From Geothermovivens sp964644845 (GTDB taxonomy: Bacteria; Zhuqueibacterota; Zhuqueibacteria; Oleimicrobiales; Geothermoviventaceae): a DNA stretch of 64,000 bases. This document shows positions 45,520 to 54,040 of the stretch, piece after piece. Under the pieces are notes generated by a model that ran no database searches, was not told the origin of the DNA, and saw only the letters and a list, made by a program, of their open reading frames with translations. How positions within the stretch are numbered: position 1 is the stretch's first letter; each line of letters starts with the position of its first letter. Where the stretch lies: contig CAZXXS010000097.1 of assembly GCA_964644845.1 (NCBI GenBank), forward strand, positions 186,001 to 250,000. Direction: 5' to 3'. A program made the translations under genes and the position numbers.

Positions 45520-46710
45520 CTACTCTCTGCCGTAGTACGGGGCGCCTTTCTTCTGCATATTGATCCTCAGGATGCGTTTCTTCGACGGGTCATCGCTCCT
45601 GCGGTTGACGTAGAGGTACACATCGTTACCCCAGCTCATGGCGTAGGTTTCTGGCTCCAAAACGCCGGGATAAAGCGGCTCGAACGTCCTGTCGGGGTGT
45701 ACCACAACGATGCTCTCGGGCGCGTTCGTGCCCACGTACAGGTCGCCGTCCTCGGAGAAAGTGATCGAAAGAACCTCTGATCCAGCACCCATGTTGCTGC
45801 TCCAGTCGAAGTAAAGTTCGCGCTCCCCGAGCTGCCCTTCAGTGGAAAGCTTGTTGCGCCAAACCGCCTGGCCTCCGGTGCTGTTGTCCTTCCCGCCGAC
45901 GTACACGTAGCCGTTGAACACGCGCACGGACCGGATGTAAATGTTGCTGTAGTCCGCAACGCTTTCCACCGATTTGTCCGGCTTGACTCTGTACAGAGCG
46001 CCGCCGCTGCCTCCGCAGTAGATGTTACCAAGCGAGTCGAAGTCCAGGTCGAAAGCACCGCCCGGCAGACTTGCGAACAGCTCATCCGTACCCTGGGGCG
46101 AAACGCGGAACACGTAACTCAAGATATTCACGTAGTACAGGTAACCGTCCGGTCCCATTTTCATGTTCGATGCTTTGTCCATGAGGGTGGTGCCGTATCT
46201 TTCCTGGGTACCGTCCGGTGCAACTTTGATGATCTTCTTGCCGGCGAGAGACACGTAGAGGTTTTCGTCTTTGTCGCAAGCGATACCGTAGGCGTCGTCG
46301 TAGTCCGTAAAGTCGCCGTACTCCACCACAGCGCTCTCCAGTCGGTACGGATAGTATTCGCCAAAAAGTAGCGCCCCGACCACGCGCACTTTGATTCGAA
46401 TGGAATCCGCCGGCAGGTTAGGCGCCAGCACGACGAGTTCCGTCTCTGAGGCGGAAAGCACCGTCGCTTCGGTGCCGTTGAAGTAGACATGATTTTCTTC
46501 CTTCACCGGCGAGAAGTTCTTCCCAATCAGCTTCACGTGGCCGATGCCAGCAAAGCTACCGTCGGGTGGTTCCACAGCCGTAACTACCGGATCAGGCCGC
46601 CCTTTGTACTCCGGCTGCCAGATGCTGGGTGGGTAGTCATTTTCACACCCTCCCAAAAGGCCAGCCAGAATGCCAAGTGTCAACAGCAGGGAAAAATGTT
46701 TCTTTCGCAT
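45520..46710 (-). CDS. Lipoprotein with IPT/TIG domain and beta-propeller
   Basis: 396 residues from ATG 46710, which follows GAGAGGAGA. The lipobox LLGGC puts the lipidated Cys at residue 22. Residues about 40-125 are an IPT/TIG Ig-like domain (VVTAVEPPDGSFAGIGHVKL). About 130-390 are NHL/SMP-30-like propeller blades (YGIACDKDENLYVSLAGKKI, MKMGPDGYLYYVNILSYVFR, FDLDFDSLGNIYCGGSGGAL, ITFSEDGDLYVGTNAPESIV). Such proteins often bind partners at the outer membrane. It lies 49 bases after the PorV-like gene, in one operon. Confidence 0.8.
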   Translation of the reverse strand: MRKKHFSLLLTLGILAGLLGGCENDYPPSIWQPEYKGRPDPVVTAVEPPDGSFAGIGHVKLIGKNFSPVKEENHVYFNGTEATVLSASETELVVLAPNLPADSIRIKVRVVGALLFGEYYPYRLESAVVEYGDFTDYDDAYGIACDKDENLYVSLAGKKIIKVAPDGTQERYGTTLMDKASNMKMGPDGYLYYVNILSYVFRVSPQGTDELFASLPGGAFDLDFDSLGNIYCGGSGGALYRVKPDKSVESVADYSNIYIRSVRVFNGYVYVGGKDNSTGGQAVWRNKLSTEGQLGERELYFDWSSNMGAGSEVLSITFSEDGDLYVGTNAPESIVVVHPDRTFEPLYPGVLEPETYAMSWGNDVYLYVNRRSDDPSKKRILRINMQKKGAPYYGRE

Positions 46711-46759
46711 TGCCAATCTCCTCTCGATTGCCAACGTTGGCCTGTGCTGGAGCTGCCCC

Positions 46760-47740
46760 TCAGAGCGACACGTGCGCGGTGAATCGATGCACACGTGTAA
46801 AAACACCAAATGGAACGTAAGCGTAGTCAAAATGCACGTGTGAAATGTGCAGGCCAAAACCAAGCGTCAAACCGTACTCATCCTGGCCGGTAACGTAACC
46901 AGCTCGTAGAGAGAGGGTGTTCAGAACAGTGTACTCTGTACCAATCCTCAGAAATTCCGGGTACGACCGCGGGTGCACCGCGTCGATCACCATGAGCAAA
47001 GAGTGCCCCTCTGGCATCGAACTGAGAAAGTCCAGTATGTTCATGGAAATACCCATGCGAAACGTGAGCGGAAGCTGGAACCCTTCTTTCTCAAACTTGA
47101 TCTCCTGGGAGAAATTTCGCACCGACATGCCAAAGGCCAGACTTTTGAAGCCGGTTCGGTAGACCGTCCCGAAATCGAAAGCGAGGGCGGAAGCCACGTT
47201 TTTGTGCACGCCTTCGTTTGGGATCACGCTCTTGCCGAGGGACTGGGCAACTTCTTTGATTTGACCCCCGACTGCGAAGCGATCCGTAAGGTACTGGGCG
47301 TACGCGATGCCGACCGCAATGGCGCTGGGTTGCATGACTTCCGTGTCGACAAATCCCTGCGGGTTTCCCCACACCATGGTGCCCTGGATTTCACCGTAAT
47401 CGACTGTTTGGAAACTCAGACCGAATACGCCGTACCGGGCACCCCAGGGCGCCACGGCAATTCCGAGCGAGTAGTGTTTGATGTCGGCGATCCAATTCGT
47501 GTGGCTGACAACCAGTTCGGCCGTCGATGCCAAGCGCGCCATGCCCGCCGGGTTGTAGAAAATGGACGTGACACTGCCTTCAACCGTTGTGAAAGCATCA
47601 GCCATGGCTGACGCGCGAGCGTCGGGGCCCACACTCAGAAACTGGAAACCAGTTTGAGCCAATTTCTCTTGCGCGTGGCCGTTTAGCGGAAGGCTTGCAA
47701 CCCCGACGACCAGTGCGACGAGAACAACTCGCTTCAACAT
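46760..47740 (-). CDS. PorV/PorQ-family outer-membrane protein
   Basis: 326 residues. The ATG follows CGGAGGAAA; signal peptide about 1-24 (VVGVASLPLNGHAQ). The start of the mature protein is diagnostic: FLSVGPDARASAMADAFTTV, then SIFYNPAGMARL, the FadL-like barrel opening shared by PorV and PorQ. The rest is beta-barrel strands. PorV shuttles T9SS cargo from the translocon to the cell surface; PorQ is a related component. Finding it between T9SS-type cargo and TonB receptors suggests a dedicated surface-attachment helper. Confidence 0.85.
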   Translation of the reverse strand: MLKRVVLVALVVGVASLPLNGHAQEKLAQTGFQFLSVGPDARASAMADAFTTVEGSVTSIFYNPAGMARLASTAELVVSHTNWIADIKHYSLGIAVAPWGARYGVFGLSFQTVDYGEIQGTMVWGNPQGFVDTEVMQPSAIAVGIAYAQYLTDRFAVGGQIKEVAQSLGKSVIPNEGVHKNVASALAFDFGTVYRTGFKSLAFGMSVRNFSQEIKFEKEGFQLPLTFRMGISMNILDFLSSMPEGHSLLMVIDAVHPRSYPEFLRIGTEYTVLNTLSLRAGYVTGQDEYGLTLGFGLHISHVHFDYAYVPFGVFTRVHRFTAHVSL

Positions 47741-47791
47741 GTCTTTTCCTCCGATCTCAAGAACTCTGCACCCTCTTTGAGTGGTCTGTTC

Positions 47792-48364
47792 TCAATGGCC
47801 CTTCAGGACCGTCATGCGCACGGGTTTGCCCAAGGTGCGGTCATTCATGCCGAAGAGCAACAAGTAGGTGCCCGGTTTTACCGAGAAAGTGAGGCGAGCA
47901 AGGATGTCCGGGCACTCCGCTGCCACCTCGAAGGGAATCGATGTCCTGTCAGCCTGTATCACCTTCCCTTGTAGGTCGATCAACGCCACGTCTGCAACAT
48001 CGCTCAAGAACAACGTGATCTCTTGACTCTCAACCGTGAGGCAGAGGTAACTCGTGTCAGCTTTAGCAGGTGGCACCACCACGTGGTTCTTCTCGCCTTC
48101 CGAGATCACAAGCCCACGAGCTCGCAAGCTGTCTGCGAGCTCGGTAGCGTGTCCCGGTGCGTTGTCCGGTGTCCACTCGGGATTGATGCTGTCCACCGTC
48201 GGAGGGCGCAGCGTGTCGGCCTGTTCGCTCTGCAGGATGCTACACGCCTTCTGGTCGTAGTCTGACATCTCGTAGGTCTCTTGCTGGAACTTCTCGCAAC
48301 CTACCAGGACAAAAAGTGCCAGGACGGCAAAGGGGGTCCAAAGGAATTGGGTTCGTAATTTCAT
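47792..48364 (-). CDS. Small lipoprotein of unknown function
   Basis: 190 residues. The ATG follows GGGAGGAG; lipobox LVGC at about residues 20-23. After a polar linker, the C-terminal half (about 95-185) is beta-rich, with LCLTVESQEITLFLSDVADV and TFSVKPGTYLLLFGMND, the feel of a beta-sandwich. No family was recognised. It lies between the FnIII partner gene (38 bases upstream) and the PorV-like gene (51 bases downstream), so it is an integral member of the operon. Confidence 0.75.
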   Translation of the reverse strand: MKLRTQFLWTPFAVLALFVLVGCEKFQQETYEMSDYDQKACSILQSEQADTLRPPTVDSINPEWTPDNAPGHATELADSLRARGLVISEGEKNHVVVPPAKADTSYLCLTVESQEITLFLSDVADVALIDLQGKVIQADRTSIPFEVAAECPDILARLTFSVKPGTYLLLFGMNDRTLGKPVRMTVLKGH

Positions 48365-48402
48365 GAAAAACTCCTCCCACTGCGTGGTCAGCGATCGGCA
48401 AA

Positions 48403-50544
48403 CTAACGAATGATGATGAATTTTCGGATGGCGCGCTGGCCGTCGGGGGTTTCAAAGACGGCGATGTACACGCCGCTCACGACGACCTGCCTCGACGACG
48501 TGACCGAATTCCATGCCTCGTCGCCGGAGCCATCGGTGTGCTCGATGGTTTTGATCAGATCACCCCGTTCAGTGTAGATCTTGATCGTACACACTGGCGG
48601 GATGTTCAGGAACATGATCCTGTCTGCACCACTCACCCCGTACTGTAATTCGCGAGCGCGGATGTTGTACGGGTTGGGAACAATCCGAATGTCTGCCAGG
48701 GACTTACCGGCTGGGCGTCGCAAGTAAGCCGGGTCGTTGGTCATCGTGTAGAACATGCTGCTCTCGAGCGGTACACCCGGGTGGACATCGTTTGTGCTGC
48801 CGTCATCGAAGGAGGTGACGTAGTAGTAATAATCGATGCCACGACGAGCCGATGTGTCGTCGAACTCATTCACGATTTCCGGATGATCGGTGCCGGGACC
48901 ACACTCGAAAATCATTGTGTACGTGGTGTCGGGCACGTGGATGGCCCTGTAGACCCTGTAGCCCCGGAAATTCGGCCAGGATTCCGCGTTGTTGGACCAC
49001 TTGATCATGATCCGATCCCCGCCGGACTGCACCTCCACGCGGTCTGGCGGTGGTGGCGGTTGTGGTACACGCAGGTTCTTGTTGTACGTGTCAATGGCGC
49101 GGTAGAACGTCTGAAAGATCGAGTCTTGCCCGGTGTACACCCAGTAATCTTTGTAGTAGTCAGGGTCGTTGGTGGTGCTGCCGTCGGGGAGAATGAAAGG
49201 GCCTTTGCCGTTCAGCCATTTTGCTCCGATCGTGTAGCAGGAGTCGCGGCACAGACCGTTCACGGCCTCAGCAACCACGATGTGAATGCTGTCGCCAGGT
49301 TCCAGCGTGTAGGGCCCGAAACCCTGCCCTTGTGTGTAGCCACCCGGGTTGCCCGGGTCACCGGAACGTACGTACGTGTCGGCGTAAGCGTGGCAGTCGA
49401 TGGGGCTGGGGCAGCCAACGTCGTCAGCGTGCCGCACAGCCGGATGGCCCCCGGCCATCACCTCGTACTCCTTCATCATTTTCTCCGCGTTGAACTGGTC
49501 GTTGCCCGAGGTGATGGGCAGATCGGATTGCAGGTACTGGGTCGTTGTGGGCTGGAATGGGTCGTCCGAGGGATCGTCAGGGGATTTGTCCGCGTGGAGC
49601 GTCACGACACCAACGTACTGGGCAGCACCCAGATGACCATCGCCGCCGAAATACGGGCCGCCGATGTTGTCGAAACCAGCTTTCGAGTGCAAGCCGTGCC
49701 ACGAGAACAGGCAGCGAGGCGGCGCGTCTTCTGGCCACACCAGGGGATTGACGCTGATGGGAGCCTCGTTGCGAGCGTCGTTGATCGTGTTGTGCCCCCA
49801 CGACGTGGACTGCGGCAACCAGTAGTAGCCGTAAGGCCCGCCCTCGCGCGAGGGTGCGTAGCGGTACTGGAAAAAGAAGTACACACCCGTCAGCGTTTGC
49901 TCGTACTTGCGCCCCTCCTTGTCGATGATTCCGGTGTTCTTGAAGACGTAGTCGTAAATGAAGTAGTTGTTGTGGTTTTGTTGACTGAATGCGTAGATCT
50001 TCCGTCGCATTGTGATGCCGATGGATGTGTTCACGACGTTGTAGATCATGCGGTCGGGGCCAGTGGCCGGGTCACCAGTGACCAACGTGGGATCGATTTC
50101 GTCCACTTCGTCCATGTAGTCGAGGCGACCGGCGGGCACGCCGTCTACGATGACAAGCGGGTGGTCAAAGCGGCCGTACATCTTGAACTCGACCGGCATG
50201 AATTCGTGCTCCTCGTCGAGCACCCGGGGCCCCACGTGAACCACTTTTACTTTGAAGGTACGGTCCACGAGTGGGTCGTAGTAGTCTGTGGCACCGATCC
50301 ACAGGGCCTTGGCGGCCTTGCAATCCTGGTAGCGGAACTGGGCTGGCCAGCGCAGGCCGTCCTGCTGGTCCGAGATGAGATGCGTACGTCCCACTTCGAT
50401 TTCGCAGCCAGCGCTCGAGTACCAGTCGTGGAGCATGCCTACAGCGATCCATTTGGTCTCGTCAGCAAGAGCGCCGCTGCCTGCAGCGAACGAAACGCTC
50501 GCCAACACAAGTGCAACGTGCAGCCAGGCTGGTTTCCTAATCAT
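48403..50544 (-). CDS. Exported FnIII protein with T9SS-like C-terminus (receptor partner 2)
   Basis: 713 residues. Signal peptide about 1-27 (VALVLASVSFAAGSGALA). A large N-terminal domain (about 30-480) contains VVNTSIGITMRRKIYAFSQQ and AEAVNGLCRDSCYTIGAKWL. A fibronectin type III domain follows at about 505-600 (DRIMIKWSNNAESWPNFRGY, YRVYRAIHVPDTTYT). The C-terminus is a FlgD-like domain (RIVPNPYNIRARELQYG, VVVSGVYIAVFETPDG, IRKFIIIR). It starts 119 bases after the TonB receptor at 50664-53816 and is a close homologue of 54041-56188. It occupies the SusD position, but no SusD signature was seen. Role in substrate capture is inferred. Confidence 0.8.
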   Translation of the reverse strand: MIRKPAWLHVALVLASVSFAAGSGALADETKWIAVGMLHDWYSSAGCEIEVGRTHLISDQQDGLRWPAQFRYQDCKAAKALWIGATDYYDPLVDRTFKVKVVHVGPRVLDEEHEFMPVEFKMYGRFDHPLVIVDGVPAGRLDYMDEVDEIDPTLVTGDPATGPDRMIYNVVNTSIGITMRRKIYAFSQQNHNNYFIYDYVFKNTGIIDKEGRKYEQTLTGVYFFFQYRYAPSREGGPYGYYWLPQSTSWGHNTINDARNEAPISVNPLVWPEDAPPRCLFSWHGLHSKAGFDNIGGPYFGGDGHLGAAQYVGVVTLHADKSPDDPSDDPFQPTTTQYLQSDLPITSGNDQFNAEKMMKEYEVMAGGHPAVRHADDVGCPSPIDCHAYADTYVRSGDPGNPGGYTQGQGFGPYTLEPGDSIHIVVAEAVNGLCRDSCYTIGAKWLNGKGPFILPDGSTTNDPDYYKDYWVYTGQDSIFQTFYRAIDTYNKNLRVPQPPPPPDRVEVQSGGDRIMIKWSNNAESWPNFRGYRVYRAIHVPDTTYTMIFECGPGTDHPEIVNEFDDTSARRGIDYYYYVTSFDDGSTNDVHPGVPLESSMFYTMTNDPAYLRRPAGKSLADIRIVPNPYNIRARELQYGVSGADRIMFLNIPPVCTIKIYTERGDLIKTIEHTDGSGDEAWNSVTSSRQVVVSGVYIAVFETPDGQRAIRKFIIIR

Positions 50545-50663
50545 GGCACTACCCTTCGCTCAAAGTCCGTTTCTCGCTCGATCTGCAATCTTAGCTGGTT
50601 GTTGTTTTGCTTGTACTCGGCTTACAGAGCCGACTGGCGGACGAAAACCGCCGTTCCGTCCCT

Positions 50664-53600
50664 CTAAAAATGCCAGCTCAGTGTGACACCGAAGAACACA
50701 CTGCGAGGGTTCAGGAATGTGATGAACGTCTGATTGGGCATGTCGATGTAGGCCTTGTCGTCCAGGATCTTTTTGATCTTGGCCTGATCGACTTCCACCC
50801 ACTTGTTGTCGACGTACTGCACGTACTTCTTGGTGCTGGCGTCGTAGTAAATCGCGCGTGGATTCGGATTCAGGAGGTCTGCTGTCGAAGCCGTCCACTC
50901 CATTGGGACGTACTCAACGCCTTCCTTGCGGAAGTCGCCGGGTTTGTCGTCGCCAGGGATGTTGCCGTAGCCTAAGGGTTCGGCAACGCTGGCGGGCAAG
51001 TGCAGCGATTTCATGTAGTACTGGTAGTCGTAGAAATCGGAGAAAGACACACCGGAGAAGTGTCGTGTGTTGAAAAGGTTGTAGACGTCGAGAAAGAGTT
51101 TCAGATCGATGTTACCGAAGCGGAGCAATTTCGAAATTTTCAGGTCCACGTTGGTGTAGTTGCGCCATTTCACGTTGTACTCGATCCCTGGAACATTGTT
51201 GGGATTCCAGGTGAACCACCTTCCTGAAGTCCAGCGGCCGATGAAGTTCGCGAACCAGCCACCGAGAGGTTTCTGACCCAAGAACGTTGGTCCGTAGTTC
51301 ATCGGCGTGTGCACGCCAATGATGGCCTTGATGCGCGGTTGCGGCCGAGGCTTGAATTGCTTGGGATTGCGTCTCAGGTACTCGCGCTGTTCAGCCGGGT
51401 TCTCGTAGTAGTACGCCGAACCGAAGTAACCGCCCGTACCGACCCGGTACTCGTAGTTGATGTCTCCGGTCAGCCAATCGCCCCACATCTTGGTCAGGTC
51501 GATTTCGAAGCCACGGATGTCTTCGTAACTGTTGGCCGTGAGCTTGCGGTAGTTGACCTTGCCGTCGAAACTGATGTAGCGAACCCAGAACTCTTGATTC
51601 GAGATGTCTTTGTAGTAGGCAGAAATGTGGAGTAGGTAGTTGCGCAGGAGTGCCTGGTCGTAGCCGAGCTCGTAAGCAACAGTTCGCGCGAGCGGCAAAG
51701 TAGGGTCGCCGATGTAGTCCACTTTGTTGCGCAGGTCACGCTGCACCCGGTACAAGCGCTCGGAAGTCGCCACCTCGCGGTAGTGACCGTAGTTGAAATA
51801 AAGTTTGGAGCTTTCCGTAATCGGGTGCGAGATGGCCAGTCGCGGACTCAGCGTGAGCCGCGCCTTGGCTTTCTTGGTCAGAAATTGTGGTTCCAAATCA
51901 GGCGAAAACTTTTCGGAGAAGAACGTGCGGTCGTACGGGTCTACAGCGTACCAATTGCCGTTCGGATTGGTGTAGTCCAAGATGCCACCCATGATGGCAA
52001 TGAACCCCTGGTACTCGAGCTTGTCCTGAAAGTACACCGAAGCCCGGTAGGGATTGCGATCAATCCGGGTCCAGGTGTTGCCCTCCGGCAGAAACTTGTT
52101 CACCATTCCGAACGACATGTTGAACCTGTCGTAAACGATCTGGAAACCGGTGTTGATCTCGTGGTTCCGCGTTACTTGGCTCACCAGATCCGCTTTCAGG
52201 GTGTACGCGGCCACCCGGCTGTAGTCGCGCGATGTGCTTACCGCGCCACCCATGCCAAGGTAATCGCCGATCCCGAAAACGGGCTGCTCTTCAAATCCTT
52301 CGGGAGCCTCATCCACGAAGTAGCCCGGGAAGATCTCGTACTTCTTGGTCTTGTCGCGTAGCCTGCCCGGCATGGTGAAGTATTTTCTGCCGACCCGCTT
52401 CAGTTGCACCTCGTAGTAGGTGGTAGGACTCAGCACGTGCGTGAATTTGGCAGCGAAAGAGTGGAAAAATCGGGATGTCGGGCACCAGTAAATGTCCGTG
52501 TAAATGCGCCAGGGTACAGTGAAACCAGCCATGTTGAGGGCGCTGGCGATGTCGTAAGTGCTCTGCATCATGCCTGTGCCGCCGGAGCGGGAGCTCGTGG
52601 TGCCGTGCGTTTCGCCGTAAAGTCCAGTCACAGACAGCTTCATGGACGGCGTGATGTCGGAGGTGAGTTTCAGCATGCTGCTTTGTGTTTCCAGCGCCTC
52701 TCGCGACAGGCGGAAGAGGTACATGTCGCGACGACGCAAAAACGACGCGTAGAAACGCAGGTCGCCCAGGCGGTGTCCGATGCCCGGGACGGGGCCGCCA
52801 AAGCCCCCGTCCACGTAGTAGTCGCCCTTCTTGATGTCGCCTTGTTTCCGGTGTTGCCAACGGAAAAGCCTTTGTGCGGCTTCAGGCGTGAGGTCGTTGG
52901 TCGGATCGTCGTCCTGGAGTGTACGTTCCGAAACAGCCACCCAGCCCTCGAAATTCGGGTACTGACGTTGCATGTATTCGTCCCACGCACCGTTTGCTGT
53001 CCCGGTCCAGCACACATCCGGATCCAGGTACGGCCTGAGCCAGTAAGAGTTCGGGTCGTAGGGTGAGATGCCGAAGTGTTTGGGTGCAGCGGGACGGTAT
53101 TTGAACGTGATGGTACCTGCGTAAGTCCTTCTGCTGCCTTCCTTCGTAACCACGTTCACAACGCCAGAACGGACGTTGTTGTATTCTGCCCCGAAACCGC
53201 CGGTTTGTACCGCGATTTCCTGCACAGCACTGAGCGGCACTGCTGTGATGGGCTGGTTGTTGCGCTCGTCGCGCAGCACGATCCCGTCCACCATGAACAA
53301 CGCCTGATTGGAGGCGCTGCCACGGATGGAAAGGTTGGTTGTAACCCCTACGCTGAGACCGAGTACGTCGCGAACATCCGCGGCAGGCAGCTGCTCTACC
53401 ACATCCGACGAGATGTTCTTCTTGGTGGCGGCAACATCTTTCTCCACCACTGGTCGCTGGGCTTCGACCACAACTTCTCGACCCTCGATGACCTGTGGCG
53501 TGAGACTGACGTTCACCACGGTGGTCTGATCGATCACCACGCGAACGCCAGTAACCCGGTGGGGGGCGTACCCGATCATGGTCACGCGCATGGTGTAGGT

Positions 53601-53816
53601 TCCGGGAGGCACGTTAAGGATCACGTAGTAACCGTCGGCGTCTGTGGCGGCTCCCATGGTTGTGCCTTCCAGCAACACGTTGGTCCCCGGGAGCGGTTCC
53701 CCCGTCTGCTGATCCACAACGCGTCCGGTGATTTTGCCCGTTGTGCCCGCCAGAGCTCCATTGAACTGAAGGAGCAAAAAGGTGAACACAACCAAGTTGA
53801 TGAGTCTCCGTTGCAT
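50664..53816 (-). CDS. SusC-like TonB-dependent receptor 2
   Basis: 1050 residues. Signal peptide about 1-23. An N-terminal carboxypeptidase-regulatory domain (about 26-108; GRVVDQQTGEPLPGTNVLLE) is the SusC hallmark. A TonB-box-like segment (EVVVEAQRP) follows, then the plug (about 115-230; LSIRGSASNQALFMVDGIVL, IAVQTGGFGAEYNNVRSGVV) and a 22-strand barrel ending in Phe (GVTLSWHF). It would import a large ligand with energy from TonB-ExbBD. It has a GGGAG site. The FnIII partner gene follows. Confidence 0.93.
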   Translation of the reverse strand: MQRRLINLVVFTFLLLQFNGALAGTTGKITGRVVDQQTGEPLPGTNVLLEGTTMGAATDADGYYVILNVPPGTYTMRVTMIGYAPHRVTGVRVVIDQTTVVNVSLTPQVIEGREVVVEAQRPVVEKDVAATKKNISSDVVEQLPAADVRDVLGLSVGVTTNLSIRGSASNQALFMVDGIVLRDERNNQPITAVPLSAVQEIAVQTGGFGAEYNNVRSGVVNVVTKEGSRRTYAGTITFKYRPAAPKHFGISPYDPNSYWLRPYLDPDVCWTGTANGAWDEYMQRQYPNFEGWVAVSERTLQDDDPTNDLTPEAAQRLFRWQHRKQGDIKKGDYYVDGGFGGPVPGIGHRLGDLRFYASFLRRRDMYLFRLSREALETQSSMLKLTSDITPSMKLSVTGLYGETHGTTSSRSGGTGMMQSTYDIASALNMAGFTVPWRIYTDIYWCPTSRFFHSFAAKFTHVLSPTTYYEVQLKRVGRKYFTMPGRLRDKTKKYEIFPGYFVDEAPEGFEEQPVFGIGDYLGMGGAVSTSRDYSRVAAYTLKADLVSQVTRNHEINTGFQIVYDRFNMSFGMVNKFLPEGNTWTRIDRNPYRASVYFQDKLEYQGFIAIMGGILDYTNPNGNWYAVDPYDRTFFSEKFSPDLEPQFLTKKAKARLTLSPRLAISHPITESSKLYFNYGHYREVATSERLYRVQRDLRNKVDYIGDPTLPLARTVAYELGYDQALLRNYLLHISAYYKDISNQEFWVRYISFDGKVNYRKLTANSYEDIRGFEIDLTKMWGDWLTGDINYEYRVGTGGYFGSAYYYENPAEQREYLRRNPKQFKPRPQPRIKAIIGVHTPMNYGPTFLGQKPLGGWFANFIGRWTSGRWFTWNPNNVPGIEYNVKWRNYTNVDLKISKLLRFGNIDLKLFLDVYNLFNTRHFSGVSFSDFYDYQYYMKSLHLPASVAEPLGYGNIPGDDKPGDFRKEGVEYVPMEWTASTADLLNPNPRAIYYDASTKKYVQYVDNKWVEVDQAKIKKILDDKAYIDMPNQTFITFLNPRSVFFGVTLSWHF

Positions 53817-54040
53817 CAGCGAGTCTCCCTGTTTGCTACTCGAGCCTGTGTGGCCTTACCTACGACTGAGGTGTTCCGGCTACACTCCTTCCACTCCGCG
53901 TCTTTCAGCGCGGAACAACGTTCCTGAAGCTGGTCCAGTCCCATTCGGGCGGAGTCTCTACGGTGCCAAACACATGCTGTTAACCCCCTGTCAGGACGCC
54001 GAACAGTTGTTCCTCCCCGAGAGTTTGGATCTGCCGACCG

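Noticed and set aside
48781..50667. 628-codon open frame on the + strand
   Set aside because: It lies wholly antisense to the FnIII partner gene, has no domain and no ribosome-binding site. GC-rich codon bias keeps the opposite frame open.
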